From contig NZ_VNFK01000003.1 in NCBI RefSeq assembly GCF_007786235.1, positions 248,001 to 312,000 of the forward strand: DNA of 64,000 nucleotides. Reading direction: 5' to 3'. Made by a program: the position numbers and the translations under genes. Position 1 is the stretch's first letter. Each line of letters opens with the position of its first letter. Source of the stretch: Paenarthrobacter nitroguajacolicus (lineage in GTDB: Bacteria; Actinomycetota; Actinomycetes; Actinomycetales; Micrococcaceae). The notes beneath the pieces are model-generated. The model was not told the origin of the DNA. It saw only the letters and a program-made list of their open reading frames with translations, and did no database searches. This document shows positions 9,716 to 18,364 of the stretch, one piece after another.

Positions 9716-10512
9716 TTCCCACCCCGTATGAAGACCTCCTGCGCGATGTCATGGCCAACGGCACGCACAAGTCGGACCGCACCGGAACCGGAACGCGCAG
9801 CGTTTTCGGCCGTCAGCTGAGGTTCGATCTTGCTGAGAGTTTCCCGCTCATTACCACCAAGCGGGTGCACTTCAAGTCCGTAGCAGTGGAACTCCTGTGG
9901 TTCCTGCGTGGTGACTCCAACGTCAAATGGATGCAGGACCAGGGCGTCTCCATCTGGGACGAATGGGCGGATGCCGACGGCGAGCTCGGCCCAGTCTATG
10001 GCGTGCAATGGCGAAGCTGGCCCACCCCCGACGGCGGCCACATCGACCAAATTTCCGAACTCATGACCAACTTGGCAGACAACCCCGATTCCCGCCGGCA
10101 CATCGTGTCCGCATGGAATGTCTCCGAGCTCAAGGACATGGCGTTGCCGCCGTGCCATGCGTTCTTCCAGTTCTATGTTGCGGACGGCAAACTGTCCTGC
10201 CAGCTGTACCAGCGCTCCGCGGACACCTTCCTGGGCGTTCCCTTCAACATCGCCTCCTACGCGCTGCTGACCCGGATGGTGGCCCAGCAGCTTGGCCTCG
10301 AGCCGGGTGAATTCGTCTGGACCGGCGGCGACGTCCACGTCTACGACAACCACGTGGACCAGGTTGCCGAGCAGCTCAGCCGCGAGCCTTACCAGTACCC
10401 GCAGCTGAACATCCTCCGCAAGCCGGACTCGATCTTCGACTACACGCTGGACGACTTCGAGGTTGTGGACTACCGCCACCACCCCACCATCAAGGCACCG
10501 ATCGCGGTATGA
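9712..10512 (+). CDS. thyA: Thymidylate synthase
   Basis: This 266-residue enzyme makes dTMP from dUMP with methylene-tetrahydrofolate, releasing dihydrofolate. The catalytic cysteine is Cys148 in [10 protein letters not shown]. Other signatures are the dUMP-binding [18 protein letters not shown] and the [10 protein letters not shown] block. The N-terminal [17 protein letters not shown] is typical of ThyA. It starts with GTG inside GTGA, overlapping the regulator's stop. It overlaps the folA start by 4 bases, which couples dihydrofolate production to its recycling. Confidence 0.97.
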   Translation: MIPTPYEDLLRDVMANGTHKSDRTGTGTRSVFGRQLRFDLAESFPLITTKRVHFKSVAVELLWFLRGDSNVKWMQDQGVSIWDEWADADGELGPVYGVQWRSWPTPDGGHIDQISELMTNLADNPDSRRHIVSAWNVSELKDMALPPCHAFFQFYVADGKLSCQLYQRSADTFLGVPFNIASYALLTRMVAQQLGLEPGEFVWTGGDVHVYDNHVDQVAEQLSREPYQYPQLNILRKPDSIFDYTLDDFEVVDYRHHPTIKAPIAV

Positions 10513-11108
10513 GCACTCCTTCCTCCGAGGATCCAGCCCAGCTTCCCGGCGTCATCTTCACGCAGGAAACCGCGGCGAAAATGACCGGCATCGGCATGAT
10601 CTGGGCGCAAACCACGTCCGGCGTGATCGGCAAGGACGGCGCCATGCCGTGGCACCTCCCCGAAGACATGAAGCACTTCAGCCAGATCACCACGGGGCAC
10701 CCCGTGATCATGGGCCGGAGGACGTGGCAGTCGTTCCCGGAAAAGTACCGTCCCCTCCCGGGCCGCACCAACATTGTGGTGACCCGCAACCAAGAGTGGG
10801 CGTCAACGCCCGAGGCGGAGGGCGCCGTCGTGGTTGCGTCCCTTGATGCCGCACTGCTGGAGTCGCAGTTCGCGCCCGGTGGCCAGAAGGTGTGGATCGT
10901 CGGCGGCGGCGAAATTTACCGCCAGTGCATGGGCATAGCCAACCTTGCAGTGATCACCATCATCGATACCGAGGTGGAGGGTGACACCTACGCCCCCGAG
11001 CTCGGTGATGACTGGACCTTTGACACCGTGGCGCCGGCCGATGGCTGGCTCACCGCCAAGAACGGCACAAACTACCGGTTCACCACGTGGCGCCGGACCG
11101 AAAGCTAG
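10509..11108 (+). CDS. folA: Dihydrofolate reductase
   Basis: This 199-residue enzyme reduces dihydrofolate to tetrahydrofolate with NADPH. The core begins near residue 26, with [20 protein letters not shown], and the catalytic acid is Asp53 in [19 protein letters not shown] and [11 protein letters not shown] are the NADPH and folate signatures. It is longer than the usual 160-residue enzyme because about 25 residues precede the core. A shorter start at Met25 ([10 protein letters not shown]) would give a standard-length enzyme, but the ATGA overlap with thyA favours the long form. Confidence 0.95.
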   Translation: MSTPSSEDPAQLPGVIFTQETAAKMTGIGMIWAQTTSGVIGKDGAMPWHLPEDMKHFSQITTGHPVIMGRRTWQSFPEKYRPLPGRTNIVVTRNQEWASTPEAEGAVVVASLDAALLESQFAPGGQKVWIVGGGEIYRQCMGIANLAVITIIDTEVEGDTYAPELGDDWTFDTVAPADGWLTAKNGTNYRFTTWRRTES

Positions 11109-11118
11109 GAAAGCCTGC

Positions 11119-11340
11119 ATGTTGAAAAAACCTGAAACCCTGTTCGTGCTGGGCTATATGCTGCTGCCGCTTTTCGCGCTGATCTCGGCCATCGTGGGCC
11201 TGACGATGATCCTTGGCGGCAACAGGATTGCAGGCATCATCGTCCTGGTGCTGGTGACGCAGGTGTTTACGTTCGGCGCGTTCTTCGCCCTCCGTAAGCG
11301 CAAGGCCGCACTTCTCCAAGAGCCCGACGCCGGCCACTAG
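11119..11340 (+). CDS. Small two-span membrane protein
   Basis: This is a 73-residue protein. After the N-terminal MLKKPETLFVLGYM, two hydrophobic helices run to about residue 58, followed by a basic segment FALRKRKAAL. An AGGAAAG ribosome site lies just after the folA stop, so it probably belongs to the thyA-folA transcript. Similar small proteins occur beside folA in related Arthrobacter-type genomes as far as I recall, but no function is known to me. Confidence 0.7.
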   Translation: MLKKPETLFVLGYMLLPLFALISAIVGLTMILGGNRIAGIIVLVLVTQVFTFGAFFALRKRKAALLQEPDAGH

Positions 11341-11435
11341 GTTCCGCGGGAGGCGAGCCCGGCTGCCTGACCAGGTGTCGTCGTCGTGCTTGGGCTGCGT
11401 GACGTAACCAACAGCGGCAGTTTGCTCCGAAAGTC

Positions 11436-11441
11436 TAGACT
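11436..11441 (+). promoter_or_regulatory. Possible -10 element for asd, suggesting a leaderless transcript
   Basis: TAGACT ends 6 bases before the asd ATG, which has no ribosome site. Transcription about 7 bases downstream of this element would begin at or next to the ATG. No good -35 element is visible, so this is tentative. Confidence 0.35.
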
Positions 11442-11447
11442 TGATGA

Positions 11448-12590
11448 ATGACTACAGCAGCTAATCCGTCCGTTGGACTGGTCGGTTGGCGTGGCATGGT
11501 CGGTTCCGTCCTGATGCAGCGCATGCAGGAAGAAAACGACTTCGCCAACATCAACCCGGTATTTTTCTCCACCTCGAACGCAGGAGGTGCCGCCCCGTCC
11601 TTCGCTGATGGGGCCGGCAAGCTCGAGGATGCGTTCGATATTGAGACGCTTGCCAAGCTGCCGATTATTGTCACCGCCCAGGGCGGCGACTACACCAAGC
11701 AGGTTCACGGCGAACTTCGCAACCGCGGCTGGGATGGCCTCTGGATCGACGCTGCTTCCACCCTGCGCATGAACGACGATTCGATCATCGTCCTGGACCC
11801 CATCAACCGCGACGTCATAGACGCCGGCCTTTCCGGGGGCGTGAAGGACTTCATCGGCGGCAACTGTACGGTTTCCTGCATGCTGATGGGCCTCGGCGGC
11901 CTGTTCAAGAACAACCTGGTGGAATGGGGCACCTCCATGACGTACCAGGCAGCTTCCGGGGGCGGCGCCCGCCACATGCGCGAGCTCCTGAACCAGTTCG
12001 GCACCCTCAACAACGAGGTCAGCAGCGAACTGGACGACCCCGCGTCGGCCATTCTGGAAATCGACCATAAGGTCCTCGCTGCCCAGCGCAATGGTGTGGA
12101 CGCTACGCAGTTCGGCGTGCCGCTGGCAGGGTCCTTGATTCCCTGGATCGACGCCGACCTCGGCAACGGCCAGTCCAAGGAAGAATGGAAAGCCGGAGTC
12201 GAGACCAACAAGATCCTGGGCACCGGCAAAGGCACCGACGGCAAGGACCATATAGCCATGGACGGCCTGTGCATCCGCATCGGCGCCATGCGCTCCCACT
12301 CCCAGGCCCTCACGCTGAAGCTCCGCGAGGACCTGTCCGTGACGGAGATCGAGAATCTCCTGGCCAAGGACAACGAATGGGCCAAGGTGGTTCCCAACAC
12401 CAAGGAAGCCTCCATGGAGGACCTCACCCCGGTGGCCGCCTCCGGCACCCTGGACATTCCGGTAGGCCGTATTCGTAAGCTCGAAATGGGTCCGGAGTAC
12501 ATCAGCGCCTTCACCGTGGGCGACCAGCTCCTGTGGGGCGCGGCCGAACCGCTGCGGCGCATGCTCAACATCGTGACGGGCAAGCTCTAG
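11448..12590 (+). CDS. asd: Aspartate-semialdehyde dehydrogenase, E. coli-like type
   Basis: This 380-residue enzyme reduces aspartyl phosphate to aspartate semialdehyde for lysine/diaminopimelate, threonine and methionine synthesis. The N-terminus [18 protein letters not shown] is the NADP-binding loop of the proteobacterial-type enzyme. The catalytic cysteine is Cys140 in [12 protein letters not shown]. The histidine region is [17 protein letters not shown]. Many actinobacteria instead carry the shorter Corynebacterium-like type. Its TAG stop shares CTAG with the convergent AbiEi-like gene. Confidence 0.95.
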   Translation: MTTAANPSVGLVGWRGMVGSVLMQRMQEENDFANINPVFFSTSNAGGAAPSFADGAGKLEDAFDIETLAKLPIIVTAQGGDYTKQVHGELRNRGWDGLWIDAASTLRMNDDSIIVLDPINRDVIDAGLSGGVKDFIGGNCTVSCMLMGLGGLFKNNLVEWGTSMTYQAASGGGARHMRELLNQFGTLNNEVSSELDDPASAILEIDHKVLAAQRNGVDATQFGVPLAGSLIPWIDADLGNGQSKEEWKAGVETNKILGTGKGTDGKDHIAMDGLCIRIGAMRSHSQALTLKLREDLSVTEIENLLAKDNEWAKVVPNTKEASMEDLTPVAASGTLDIPVGRIRKLEMGPEYISAFTVGDQLLWGAAEPLRRMLNIVTGKL

Positions 12591-13612
12591 CCTCCGTCCG
12601 CCCGCCGAACACGTTGCCAACCCGCTGTTCCGTTGCTGCCAAGCAACGGAACAGCGGGTTTTCGACGTTCATACGGCCGGCGCTCCAACGCGGATTTGAC
12701 CTTCCGTTCCACATCCCACGGCCTGCTGAGATGATCCCACTCGATGCGGATGATCTCCCAACCAGCCTCCACCAGTTCCTTCTCCCTGCGGCGTTCGTTG
12801 AAAATCACCTCGTCAGTGGGTGCATAGTCGAAATACTTGGCACGCCCGTCGAACTCCAGGATCACCCGAGGGTCCTTCCAACCAAAGTCTCCCCGGTACT
12901 GTCCAAGGGGCGTGTCCACGCTTAGCTGGAGGATGGCGTCCTGGATGCCAAGCTTGCGCAGCAGAAGCCGCGTGCGCGTCTCACCCACCGATTCGGATCT
13001 GGCGTCCATTGCTTCGAGGACGCGGCGAACACCCCGTGTGATCCGCCCGCTGTCCACATAGTCCTGAAGCAACCCCTGATCCGCCCCGCGGCGAAGCGCT
13101 TGATCTGCGATGACCACGGCGGGTTCCAAGTCCATGGTCCGCGCGCAATCGATGACGGTACGCTCGAGGCTCGTCACACGTACGGGCCGGGGCCACGTTG
13201 CCTGCAGCTCGACAATCTCCCACGGCTCCAGCAGGCCGCCGTGAGCTATCACGTCATCGCCCGAGCTTGCCTGCGCCGGCGAAAAGGGCGTGGTGACATG
13301 TACCGAGGAGCCGCTGTTCCACGGAGAGCACCCATGCAACAGTGCTGCACTGGCATGGCTGTAGACGCTTCTGCGGCTTGCATTGGAATGGTGCGCTTGG
13401 ATTCGCAACAGCTCGTGCTCCCACGGTTTCCTTTGGCGCCAATCGTGTGTCCGAATGTAGGCGCCCCGCCGGAGCCGGATCAGCTTTCCTGAGCGGACCG
13501 CCTGCGTCAGGGCCCGGTCGCCAAGTCCCTTCCGTGCCAGATCCGTGGTGGTGGCAATGACGGTGTCCGGCCAATGCGTGGAGATCAGGGCATCAAGTTT
13601 TCTGCTTTGCAT
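12587..13612 (-). CDS. AbiEi-like winged helix fused to a DUF559/Vsr-like nuclease domain
   Basis: This is a 341-residue protein. Residues 1-65 resemble AbiEi-type antitoxin winged helices ([20 protein letters not shown] followed by [12 protein letters not shown]). The C-terminal part has [20 protein letters not shown] and then [20 protein letters not shown], the acidic pattern of DUF559/very-short-patch-repair-like PD-(D/E)XK folds. No toxin partner lies beside it, so it is an orphan. The ATG at 13612 is chosen over the longer open frame because upstream codons are only tandem repeat. The last 24 codons also form the asd terminator. Confidence 0.75.
   Translation of the reverse strand: MQSRKLDALISTHWPDTVIATTTDLARKGLGDRALTQAVRSGKLIRLRRGAYIRTHDWRQRKPWEHELLRIQAHHSNASRRSVYSHASAALLHGCSPWNSGSSVHVTTPFSPAQASSGDDVIAHGGLLEPWEIVELQATWPRPVRVTSLERTVIDCARTMDLEPAVVIADQALRRGADQGLLQDYVDSGRITRGVRRVLEAMDARSESVGETRTRLLLRKLGIQDAILQLSVDTPLGQYRGDFGWKDPRVILEFDGRAKYFDYAPTDEVIFNERRREKELVEAGWEIIRIEWDHLSRPWDVERKVKSALERRPYERRKPAVPLLGSNGTAGWQRVRRADGG
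12619..12662 (+). terminator. asd terminator inside the convergent coding sequence
   Basis: Arms 12619-12636 and 12643-12660 pair perfectly over 18 bases around the loop TGCCAA. A TTTT run at 12659-12662 follows on the plus strand. It lies 29 bases after the asd stop, within the 3' end of the minus-strand AbiEi-like gene. The minus strand has no T run, so it should act mainly on asd. Confidence 0.8.
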
Positions 13613-13705
13613 GGGCCCATCGTGTACTGGGTTGGGCCGTGCAGCGAGCTTGCTGGCATCGTATGTGGACAACCCCGTTGGGCGGCCGCTAATTCGTTGT
13701 GGGTC

Positions 13706-13800
13706 GGCAACGTAGCAGCGGGCCGGCAACGTAACAGCGGGCAGGCAACGTATCAGCGGGCCGGCAACGGGCGCGGGGGCCGGCAACGTAGCAGCGGGCC
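13706..13800. repeat. Five tandem copies of a 19-bp unit
   Basis: The unit GGCAACGTANCAGCGGGCC begins at 13706, 13725, 13744, 13763 and 13782, exactly 19 bases apart. The fourth copy is degenerate (GGCAACGGGCGCGGGGGCC). It fills half of the 194-base gap between the AlkZ-like gene and the AbiEi-like gene. The unit closely resembles the right arm of the asd terminator (GCAACGGAACAGCGGGTT). There are no spacers, so it is not CRISPR. Confidence 0.85.
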
Positions 13801-13806
13801 GGCCAG

Positions 13807-14940
13807 TCAACCCGCCATGAATTTCAGGTACGCCCTCCCCTGCGCCTGGAAAGAACGCTCGGGGGCTGGACCAAGCTGATCCGCGAAGGGCTCGGACACC
13901 ACGCCGGTGGTCTTGCCCGTGACGGTCCTGGACCACGTTCCCACCACTTCGCCGCCGGAGACAATGATGCGTTTGAAGACGCCGTTCTTCCCGGGAACCA
14001 CCCGCTCGGCAAACTCCGGCGCCAGGACCAGGCTCCGGTCCTGGTAGCCAAGCAGGTATTCGTCGAAGCCCGGGAGTGCCAGCAGCGAGCGGGCGCCGGG
14101 AACGCCGTCGTCGAGCATTGCCGCTGCCTCCGGTGAGAGCCAGTAGCTGGTGCCTCCGAACGGCAGCTCAACCAGACGATCCTGTACCGCCGCCAGCGCC
14201 TTGCGTGCTTCGGTGAGCGGCACCTGGCTCCACCACGAAAAGTCCCTGATTGTCGCTGGGCCGTGGCTTTGGACGTAGCGGAACAGCAGCTCAGAGATTC
14301 CCTCCTCACGCCCCAGGTCCCTCGACTCCGGAATCCATTCAGCGAACGGTACGAACAGTTGCTGGACGCCCACCTTGCCGTTGGACACCGCCATTGGTCC
14401 TTGGACCAGCCACGCTCTCTGGCAGAGGCCCCCAAGCAGGTGAATCCCCCGCTGGGCCTTGGTGACCTGACCGGCTTCCTCGAAAGCTTGGAACAGCTGC
14501 TCGCGGGATGCTCCAGGTGCGCCCTCGGCCGTCTTGAGGATTTCACATGTCTTAAAGGCAATGTCCCGGCAGTGGTTGATGTCGTCGGGCGTGATGGCGA
14601 GCTCGCGGTGGCGCCCCGCCACCATGTTCATGAGGCGGTCACTGGTGATCCCCAGGATCCAGCCGAGATCTTCCGGCGCGAGCAGATGCAGAGTCCCCCG
14701 CATCGGCCAGGAGCGGACCACCGTCCCGGCGTCGAGGGCACTTCGGACGTGGGAGGCAGCGGTGCCGCGCACACGTTGTCCCACCGCCCAGAGAGCCGAG
14801 CCAAGATCCTGCGCCTGCATGGCGGTCATCCAGCGGACGGCCTGAGGAACCGAGGCGAACCCGTCGCCAAGGAGTCCCTGGCTGGCGAGCCGAAGCCGGC
14901 CCATGACGCGCGGAGTGAGGCTGGTGCGGGCTGCAGGCAT
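13807..14940 (-). CDS. Winged-helix (HTH_42/AlkZ-like) protein, possible DNA glycosylase
   Basis: This 377-residue protein belongs to the AlkZ-like family of tandem winged helices. AVRWMTAMQAQDLGSALWAV (about residues 34-53) carries the QxQ motif that in AlkZ provides the catalytic residues. SWPMRGTLHLLAPEDLGWIL is the other family signature. AlkZ unhooks interstrand crosslinks or excises alkylated bases. Many actinobacterial paralogues have no known substrate, so a repair role is an inference. The ATG is preceded by AGGATGAAGC. Confidence 0.75.
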   Translation of the reverse strand: MPAARTSLTPRVMGRLRLASQGLLGDGFASVPQAVRWMTAMQAQDLGSALWAVGQRVRGTAASHVRSALDAGTVVRSWPMRGTLHLLAPEDLGWILGITSDRLMNMVAGRHRELAITPDDINHCRDIAFKTCEILKTAEGAPGASREQLFQAFEEAGQVTKAQRGIHLLGGLCQRAWLVQGPMAVSNGKVGVQQLFVPFAEWIPESRDLGREEGISELLFRYVQSHGPATIRDFSWWSQVPLTEARKALAAVQDRLVELPFGGTSYWLSPEAAAMLDDGVPGARSLLALPGFDEYLLGYQDRSLVLAPEFAERVVPGKNGVFKRIIVSGGEVVGTWSRTVTGKTTGVVSEPFADQLGPAPERSFQAQGRAYLKFMAG

Positions 14941-15025
14941 GCTTCATCCTAAGAGGGCTCGGCGGTACAGGGAACCTTGCCGCGCCTCCCAGCCGTCTTC
15001 CAGCCGCGGATTCTAGGATGGGTTC

Positions 15026-15505
15026 ATGCTTTTTGGTGACCTTGCCCCGTTTGTGCGGCCGATGAGCCGGTGGTTGGCTACCGCCGGCTGGTTCTGCACG
15101 CTCGTTGGCCTGGGCTCCGGGCTGATAGTTGCGGTTGGAACGGGCGTGAGTCTCTCCCCCTCCATGCAGGGCATCCAGACAGCTGGACTGGTGGCTACCG
15201 CTGCAGCCGCGCTTCTCATTGGAACCGCTGCGGCCAGCCAGCCCGTGGCCGATCGCGACGACGACGCCCCCGAGCCGTGGTTCTACCCGGCGGCCGCGGC
15301 ACAGGTCCGAAGCTTCCTCCTCGGAGCCCTGGTGATGCTCCTGGGCTTGGTGGGCTTCGCGACGGCAGGACTCTTCATGCCCAGCGGCCCGTCGCCGCAG
15401 AGCATCGCTTTTACCCAGATCTTCCTGCTGGGCTCAGTCAGCTGCGGGCTCACGTTCCTGCTGCTGAACAAAGTCCTGCCCATCGCGGAACGGCGAACCC
15501 GCTAG
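15026..15505 (+). CDS. Four-span membrane protein of unknown function
   Basis: This 159-residue protein has four hydrophobic helices (about 19-41, 52-67, 93-115 and 129-147) and a charged loop ADRDDDAPEPW between the second and third. The C-terminus ERRTR is basic and probably cytosolic. It is convergent with murB and shares the CTAG that forms both stop codons. It has no recognised domain. Confidence 0.7.
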   Translation: MLFGDLAPFVRPMSRWLATAGWFCTLVGLGSGLIVAVGTGVSLSPSMQGIQTAGLVATAAAALLIGTAAASQPVADRDDDAPEPWFYPAAAAQVRSFLLGALVMLLGLVGFATAGLFMPSGPSPQSIAFTQIFLLGSVSCGLTFLLLNKVLPIAERRTR

Positions 15506-16569
15506 AGGCTGACGCCGATCAGCAGCGGCTCGGGGTGCAGCTCAATACCAAAGCGCTCGACGACGCCGTCACGCACCTCGCGCGCGACCGCCACCATGTC
15601 CGCTGCCGAGGCTGAACCCCGGTTGGTGATAGCCAGCGTATGTTTGGTGGACAGGGAAGCCCGACCACCGGAAACGCTGTGCGCCTCGAGCCCGAAGCCC
15701 TTCCCGAATCCGGCCTGATCGATCAACCAGGCCGCGGAAAGCTTAACCAATCCGTCGGTGCCGGCAGGATACTTGGGTGCGTTCTCCGGCAGCTCGGCCG
15801 CACGCTCGGCGGGGACGATCGGGTTGGTGAAGAAGGATCCCGTTGAATAGGTGTCGCGATCCTGCGCATCCAGGACCATGCCCTTGGACGCCCGGAGCTT
15901 GAGGACTTCGCGTCGGACGTCATTGGAGTAGGCACGCTTGCCGACCTCCACGCCCAGCACACGGGCGAGCTCGGCATACCGGATGGGGGCACTCATCCGC
16001 CCAAGGGGCAGCTGGAACTCGACGGTCAGCACAACGTAGCGTGGCGAGCCCTCCACCGTGGTCTGCTTCAGGAGCGAATCGCGGTACCCGAACCTAAGCT
16101 CAGAGTTGGTGAAAGTCTGGACGGCATTGCGCTCACGGTCCCAGGTCCGTACTGCGGCGATGGTTTGTGAGACGTCGGCGCCGTAAGCACCCACGTTCTG
16201 GACGGGCGTGGCTCCGGTCGCTCCGGGAATACCGGACAACGCTTCCAGGCCGGACCAAGCATGCAGTACGGAGTGCTCCACCAGCGCGTCCCAGTTATGG
16301 CCGGCCTGGACCACCACGGACACACCACCACAGCTGTCTTCGGAATTCACTGTGAAGCCCTCGGACGCGATCTTCAGGACCGTGCCATGGTAGCCATCGT
16401 CCGAAACCAGCAGGTTGGAGCCCCCGCCGATGATCAGGAGCTTCTCGCCTGCAGCATCAGCCGATCGGACGGCGTCGATGATTTCTGCCTCGGTGCGGGC
16501 CTCAATGTAGTTGCCTGCGGGGCCACCAACGGCGGCAGTGGTCAATTCGGAAATCAGCGTTTGGGTCAC
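15502..16569 (-). CDS. murB: UDP-N-acetylenolpyruvoylglucosamine reductase (MurB)
   Basis: This 355-residue flavoprotein reduces UDP-GlcNAc-enolpyruvate to UDP-MurNAc with NADPH for peptidoglycan. FAD-binding motifs are LLIIGGGSNLLVSDDG and SGIPGATGATPVQNVGAYG. The active-site serine lies in STGSFFTNP, and the C-terminal glutamate in LHPEPLLIG. The GTG at 16569 is preferred over TTG at 16572 because AGG then sits 8 bases upstream. It is convergent with the four-span membrane gene, sharing CTAG. Confidence 0.95.
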   Translation of the reverse strand: MTQTLISELTTAAVGGPAGNYIEARTEAEIIDAVRSADAAGEKLLIIGGGSNLLVSDDGYHGTVLKIASEGFTVNSEDSCGGVSVVVQAGHNWDALVEHSVLHAWSGLEALSGIPGATGATPVQNVGAYGADVSQTIAAVRTWDRERNAVQTFTNSELRFGYRDSLLKQTTVEGSPRYVVLTVEFQLPLGRMSAPIRYAELARVLGVEVGKRAYSNDVRREVLKLRASKGMVLDAQDRDTYSTGSFFTNPIVPAERAAELPENAPKYPAGTDGLVKLSAAWLIDQAGFGKGFGLEAHSVSGGRASLSTKHTLAITNRGSASAADMVAVAREVRDGVVERFGIELHPEPLLIGVSL

Positions 16570-16578
16570 CAATCAAGC

Positions 16579-17928
16579 CTAACGGGCATCGCCGGAGTGC
16601 ACGGACTTTGCCTTCTGTTGGCCGGCCAAGGGTGCCAGGAAGAAGCTGACCACCAGCAGCACCAGCGGTGCCAACAACGAGTGCAGAATGCCAAAATGTT
16701 CTGCCAAGAGGCCAAGGAGCGGAGGGCCACACAGGAAAGCTCCGTAGCCGATGGTGGACACCACGGAGACACGGGCAGCGGCATGCACCGGGTCATCGGC
16801 CGCAGCGGACATCCCCACGGGGAAGCCCAACGAGGCGCCCAGGCCCCACACCGCCAGCGCAACGAACGCGAGCCAAGGGACGGGCGAAAAGACAAAGAGC
16901 GCAAGACCCACGACGGCGGTGGCCGAGCACCAGCGCATCACCACCACTCGTCCAAATCGGTCGCGGATGGACGTCCCGGCGAAGCGCCCAATGGTCATGA
17001 AGGTGACGAACAGCCCGTAGCCCACCGCCCCCGCGGCGTCGGACTGGCCGTAGCCATCGGCGAGTGCCAACGCCACCCAGTCCCCGGCGGCTCCTTCGGC
17101 CAATGCCAGGCCAAGGACCAGGACGCCGATCAGCAGGGTTCGGCGGTCACGCCAGGCAAGGGCCACCAGCCGCTTGCTGTCCAGCGGAGGTGCGCCCTGG
17201 CTGGCGTCCGACCGGAGCGAGGAATTCTGGGACTCCGGAGTGATGATCGGCAGAGGACCGGTGGAGGGGTCCTGGAAGGTGTCCGTTTCACCCGATCGGA
17301 TGGTGCTCGATGATGTGGCAGGAGTCTTTTCCGCACGGAAAGAGAAACCTGCAGTGATCACGGCCGTGGTCACCACAACGCCGGAGATCAGGAAATGCCA
17401 GAACACGGGCATGTGCACGGCTGCGGCCCAGGCACCGAAACCGGCGGCGGCCACGGTCCCCAGGCTGAACGCGCCGTGGAGATGCGGCATGATGTGCCGT
17501 TCCAGTGAGCGCTCGAGTGCTGCCCCTTCAACGTTGGACGCTGTGTTCCAGCTGGCCGTGCCAAGCCCCAGCACCACCAACCCCGCGGCCACCACCAAGG
17601 GGCTCCCCGCGAGGGATGCGCCAACGCCCACGGTGACCAGTCCCGCACCCACCATGCAGCTGCCGATCCAGCTGGTGAGCTTGGGGCCGAGCCGCAGCAC
17701 GATGAGACCGGAGGCCGAGATCGAGATGAACGAGGCCACGGTCATGCACATGAGCAGAAGCCCGATGCCCCCGGGAGTGAGGTTGAGCCCGTCCCGGATT
17801 GCCGGTAGGCGGGATACCCAGGTGGCGAAGGCAATGCCGCTGGCGGCGTAGGAGGCCAGAACAGCGACGCGCCACCGCGACATTTCAGTCGGGGTGGCGC
17901 GTCGCGGAGAAGCGTTCAGTTGGTTCAA
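16579..17928 (-). CDS. MFS transporter
   Basis: This is a 449-residue major facilitator protein with about 12 helices. A long hydrophilic central loop (about 200-245) is rich in Ser, Thr and Pro. Motifs include the N-terminal YAASGIAFATWVSRLPAIRD and RFAGTSIRDRFGRVVVMRW in the second half. It resembles sugar or drug MFS proteins with that same N-terminal motif, but the substrate is not determinable. The TTG start overlaps the HadB-like stop (TTGA), with AAGG upstream, so the three genes form one operon. Confidence 0.85.
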   Translation of the reverse strand: MNQLNASPRRATPTEMSRWRVAVLASYAASGIAFATWVSRLPAIRDGLNLTPGGIGLLLMCMTVASFISISASGLIVLRLGPKLTSWIGSCMVGAGLVTVGVGASLAGSPLVVAAGLVVLGLGTASWNTASNVEGAALERSLERHIMPHLHGAFSLGTVAAAGFGAWAAAVHMPVFWHFLISGVVVTTAVITAGFSFRAEKTPATSSSTIRSGETDTFQDPSTGPLPIITPESQNSSLRSDASQGAPPLDSKRLVALAWRDRRTLLIGVLVLGLALAEGAAGDWVALALADGYGQSDAAGAVGYGLFVTFMTIGRFAGTSIRDRFGRVVVMRWCSATAVVGLALFVFSPVPWLAFVALAVWGLGASLGFPVGMSAAADDPVHAAARVSVVSTIGYGAFLCGPPLLGLLAEHFGILHSLLAPLVLLVVSFFLAPLAGQQKAKSVHSGDAR

Positions 17929-18362
17929 GAGACCTTCACGACCGCCTGGGACTTCATCAGGACCTTCAACCCCGCCGCGACGACGGTGAGGTCAATGCGC
18001 GCGGTGCGGGCGTCGCCGTCGAGCGCTCCCACCACACCGGTGACGTCGATGACGGCGCCGGCTTCATCGGTACCCGTGGTGTCCGTGACGAGCACGGGCT
18101 TGGTGAAGCGGGTCTGGTAGTCGACGACGGCGGCCGGGTCGCCTGCCCAATCGCTCACCAATTGCACTGCGGCACCCATGGTGAACATGCCGTGGGCAAT
18201 GACGCCCGGCAGCTCAACGGAGGTAGCGAACGCTTCATTCCAGTGGATGGGGTTGAAGTCGCCCGAAGCTCCTGCGTACTTGACCAAGTCCTGGCGGGTG
18301 ACTTCAATGCTGCGGGTGCCAATGTCCTGGCCTACCGTCAATTCTTCGAATGTGGGGCTCAT
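17925..18362 (-). CDS. MaoC-like (R)-hydroxyacyl dehydratase, HadB-like subunit
   Basis: This 145-residue single hotdog domain carries the hydratase motif YAGASGDFNPIHWNEAFA, whose Asp and His are catalytic in MaoC/R-hydratases, followed by VIAHGMFTMGA. With the HadA-like gene 2 bases upstream it probably forms a heterodimer that dehydrates (3R)-hydroxyacyl-ACP or -CoA. The organism type lacks mycolic acids, so a role in ordinary fatty acid or lipid metabolism is more likely than mycolate elongation. Confidence 0.85.
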   Translation of the reverse strand: MSPTFEELTVGQDIGTRSIEVTRQDLVKYAGASGDFNPIHWNEAFATSVELPGVIAHGMFTMGAAVQLVSDWAGDPAAVVDYQTRFTKPVLVTDTTGTDEAGAVIDVTGVVGALDGDARTARIDLTVVAAGLKVLMKSQAVVKVS

Positions 18363-18364
18363 GG

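Noticed and set aside
13706..13800. Tandem repeats as a possible CRISPR
   Set aside because: Units are 19 bp, directly adjacent, with no spacers and no cas genes.
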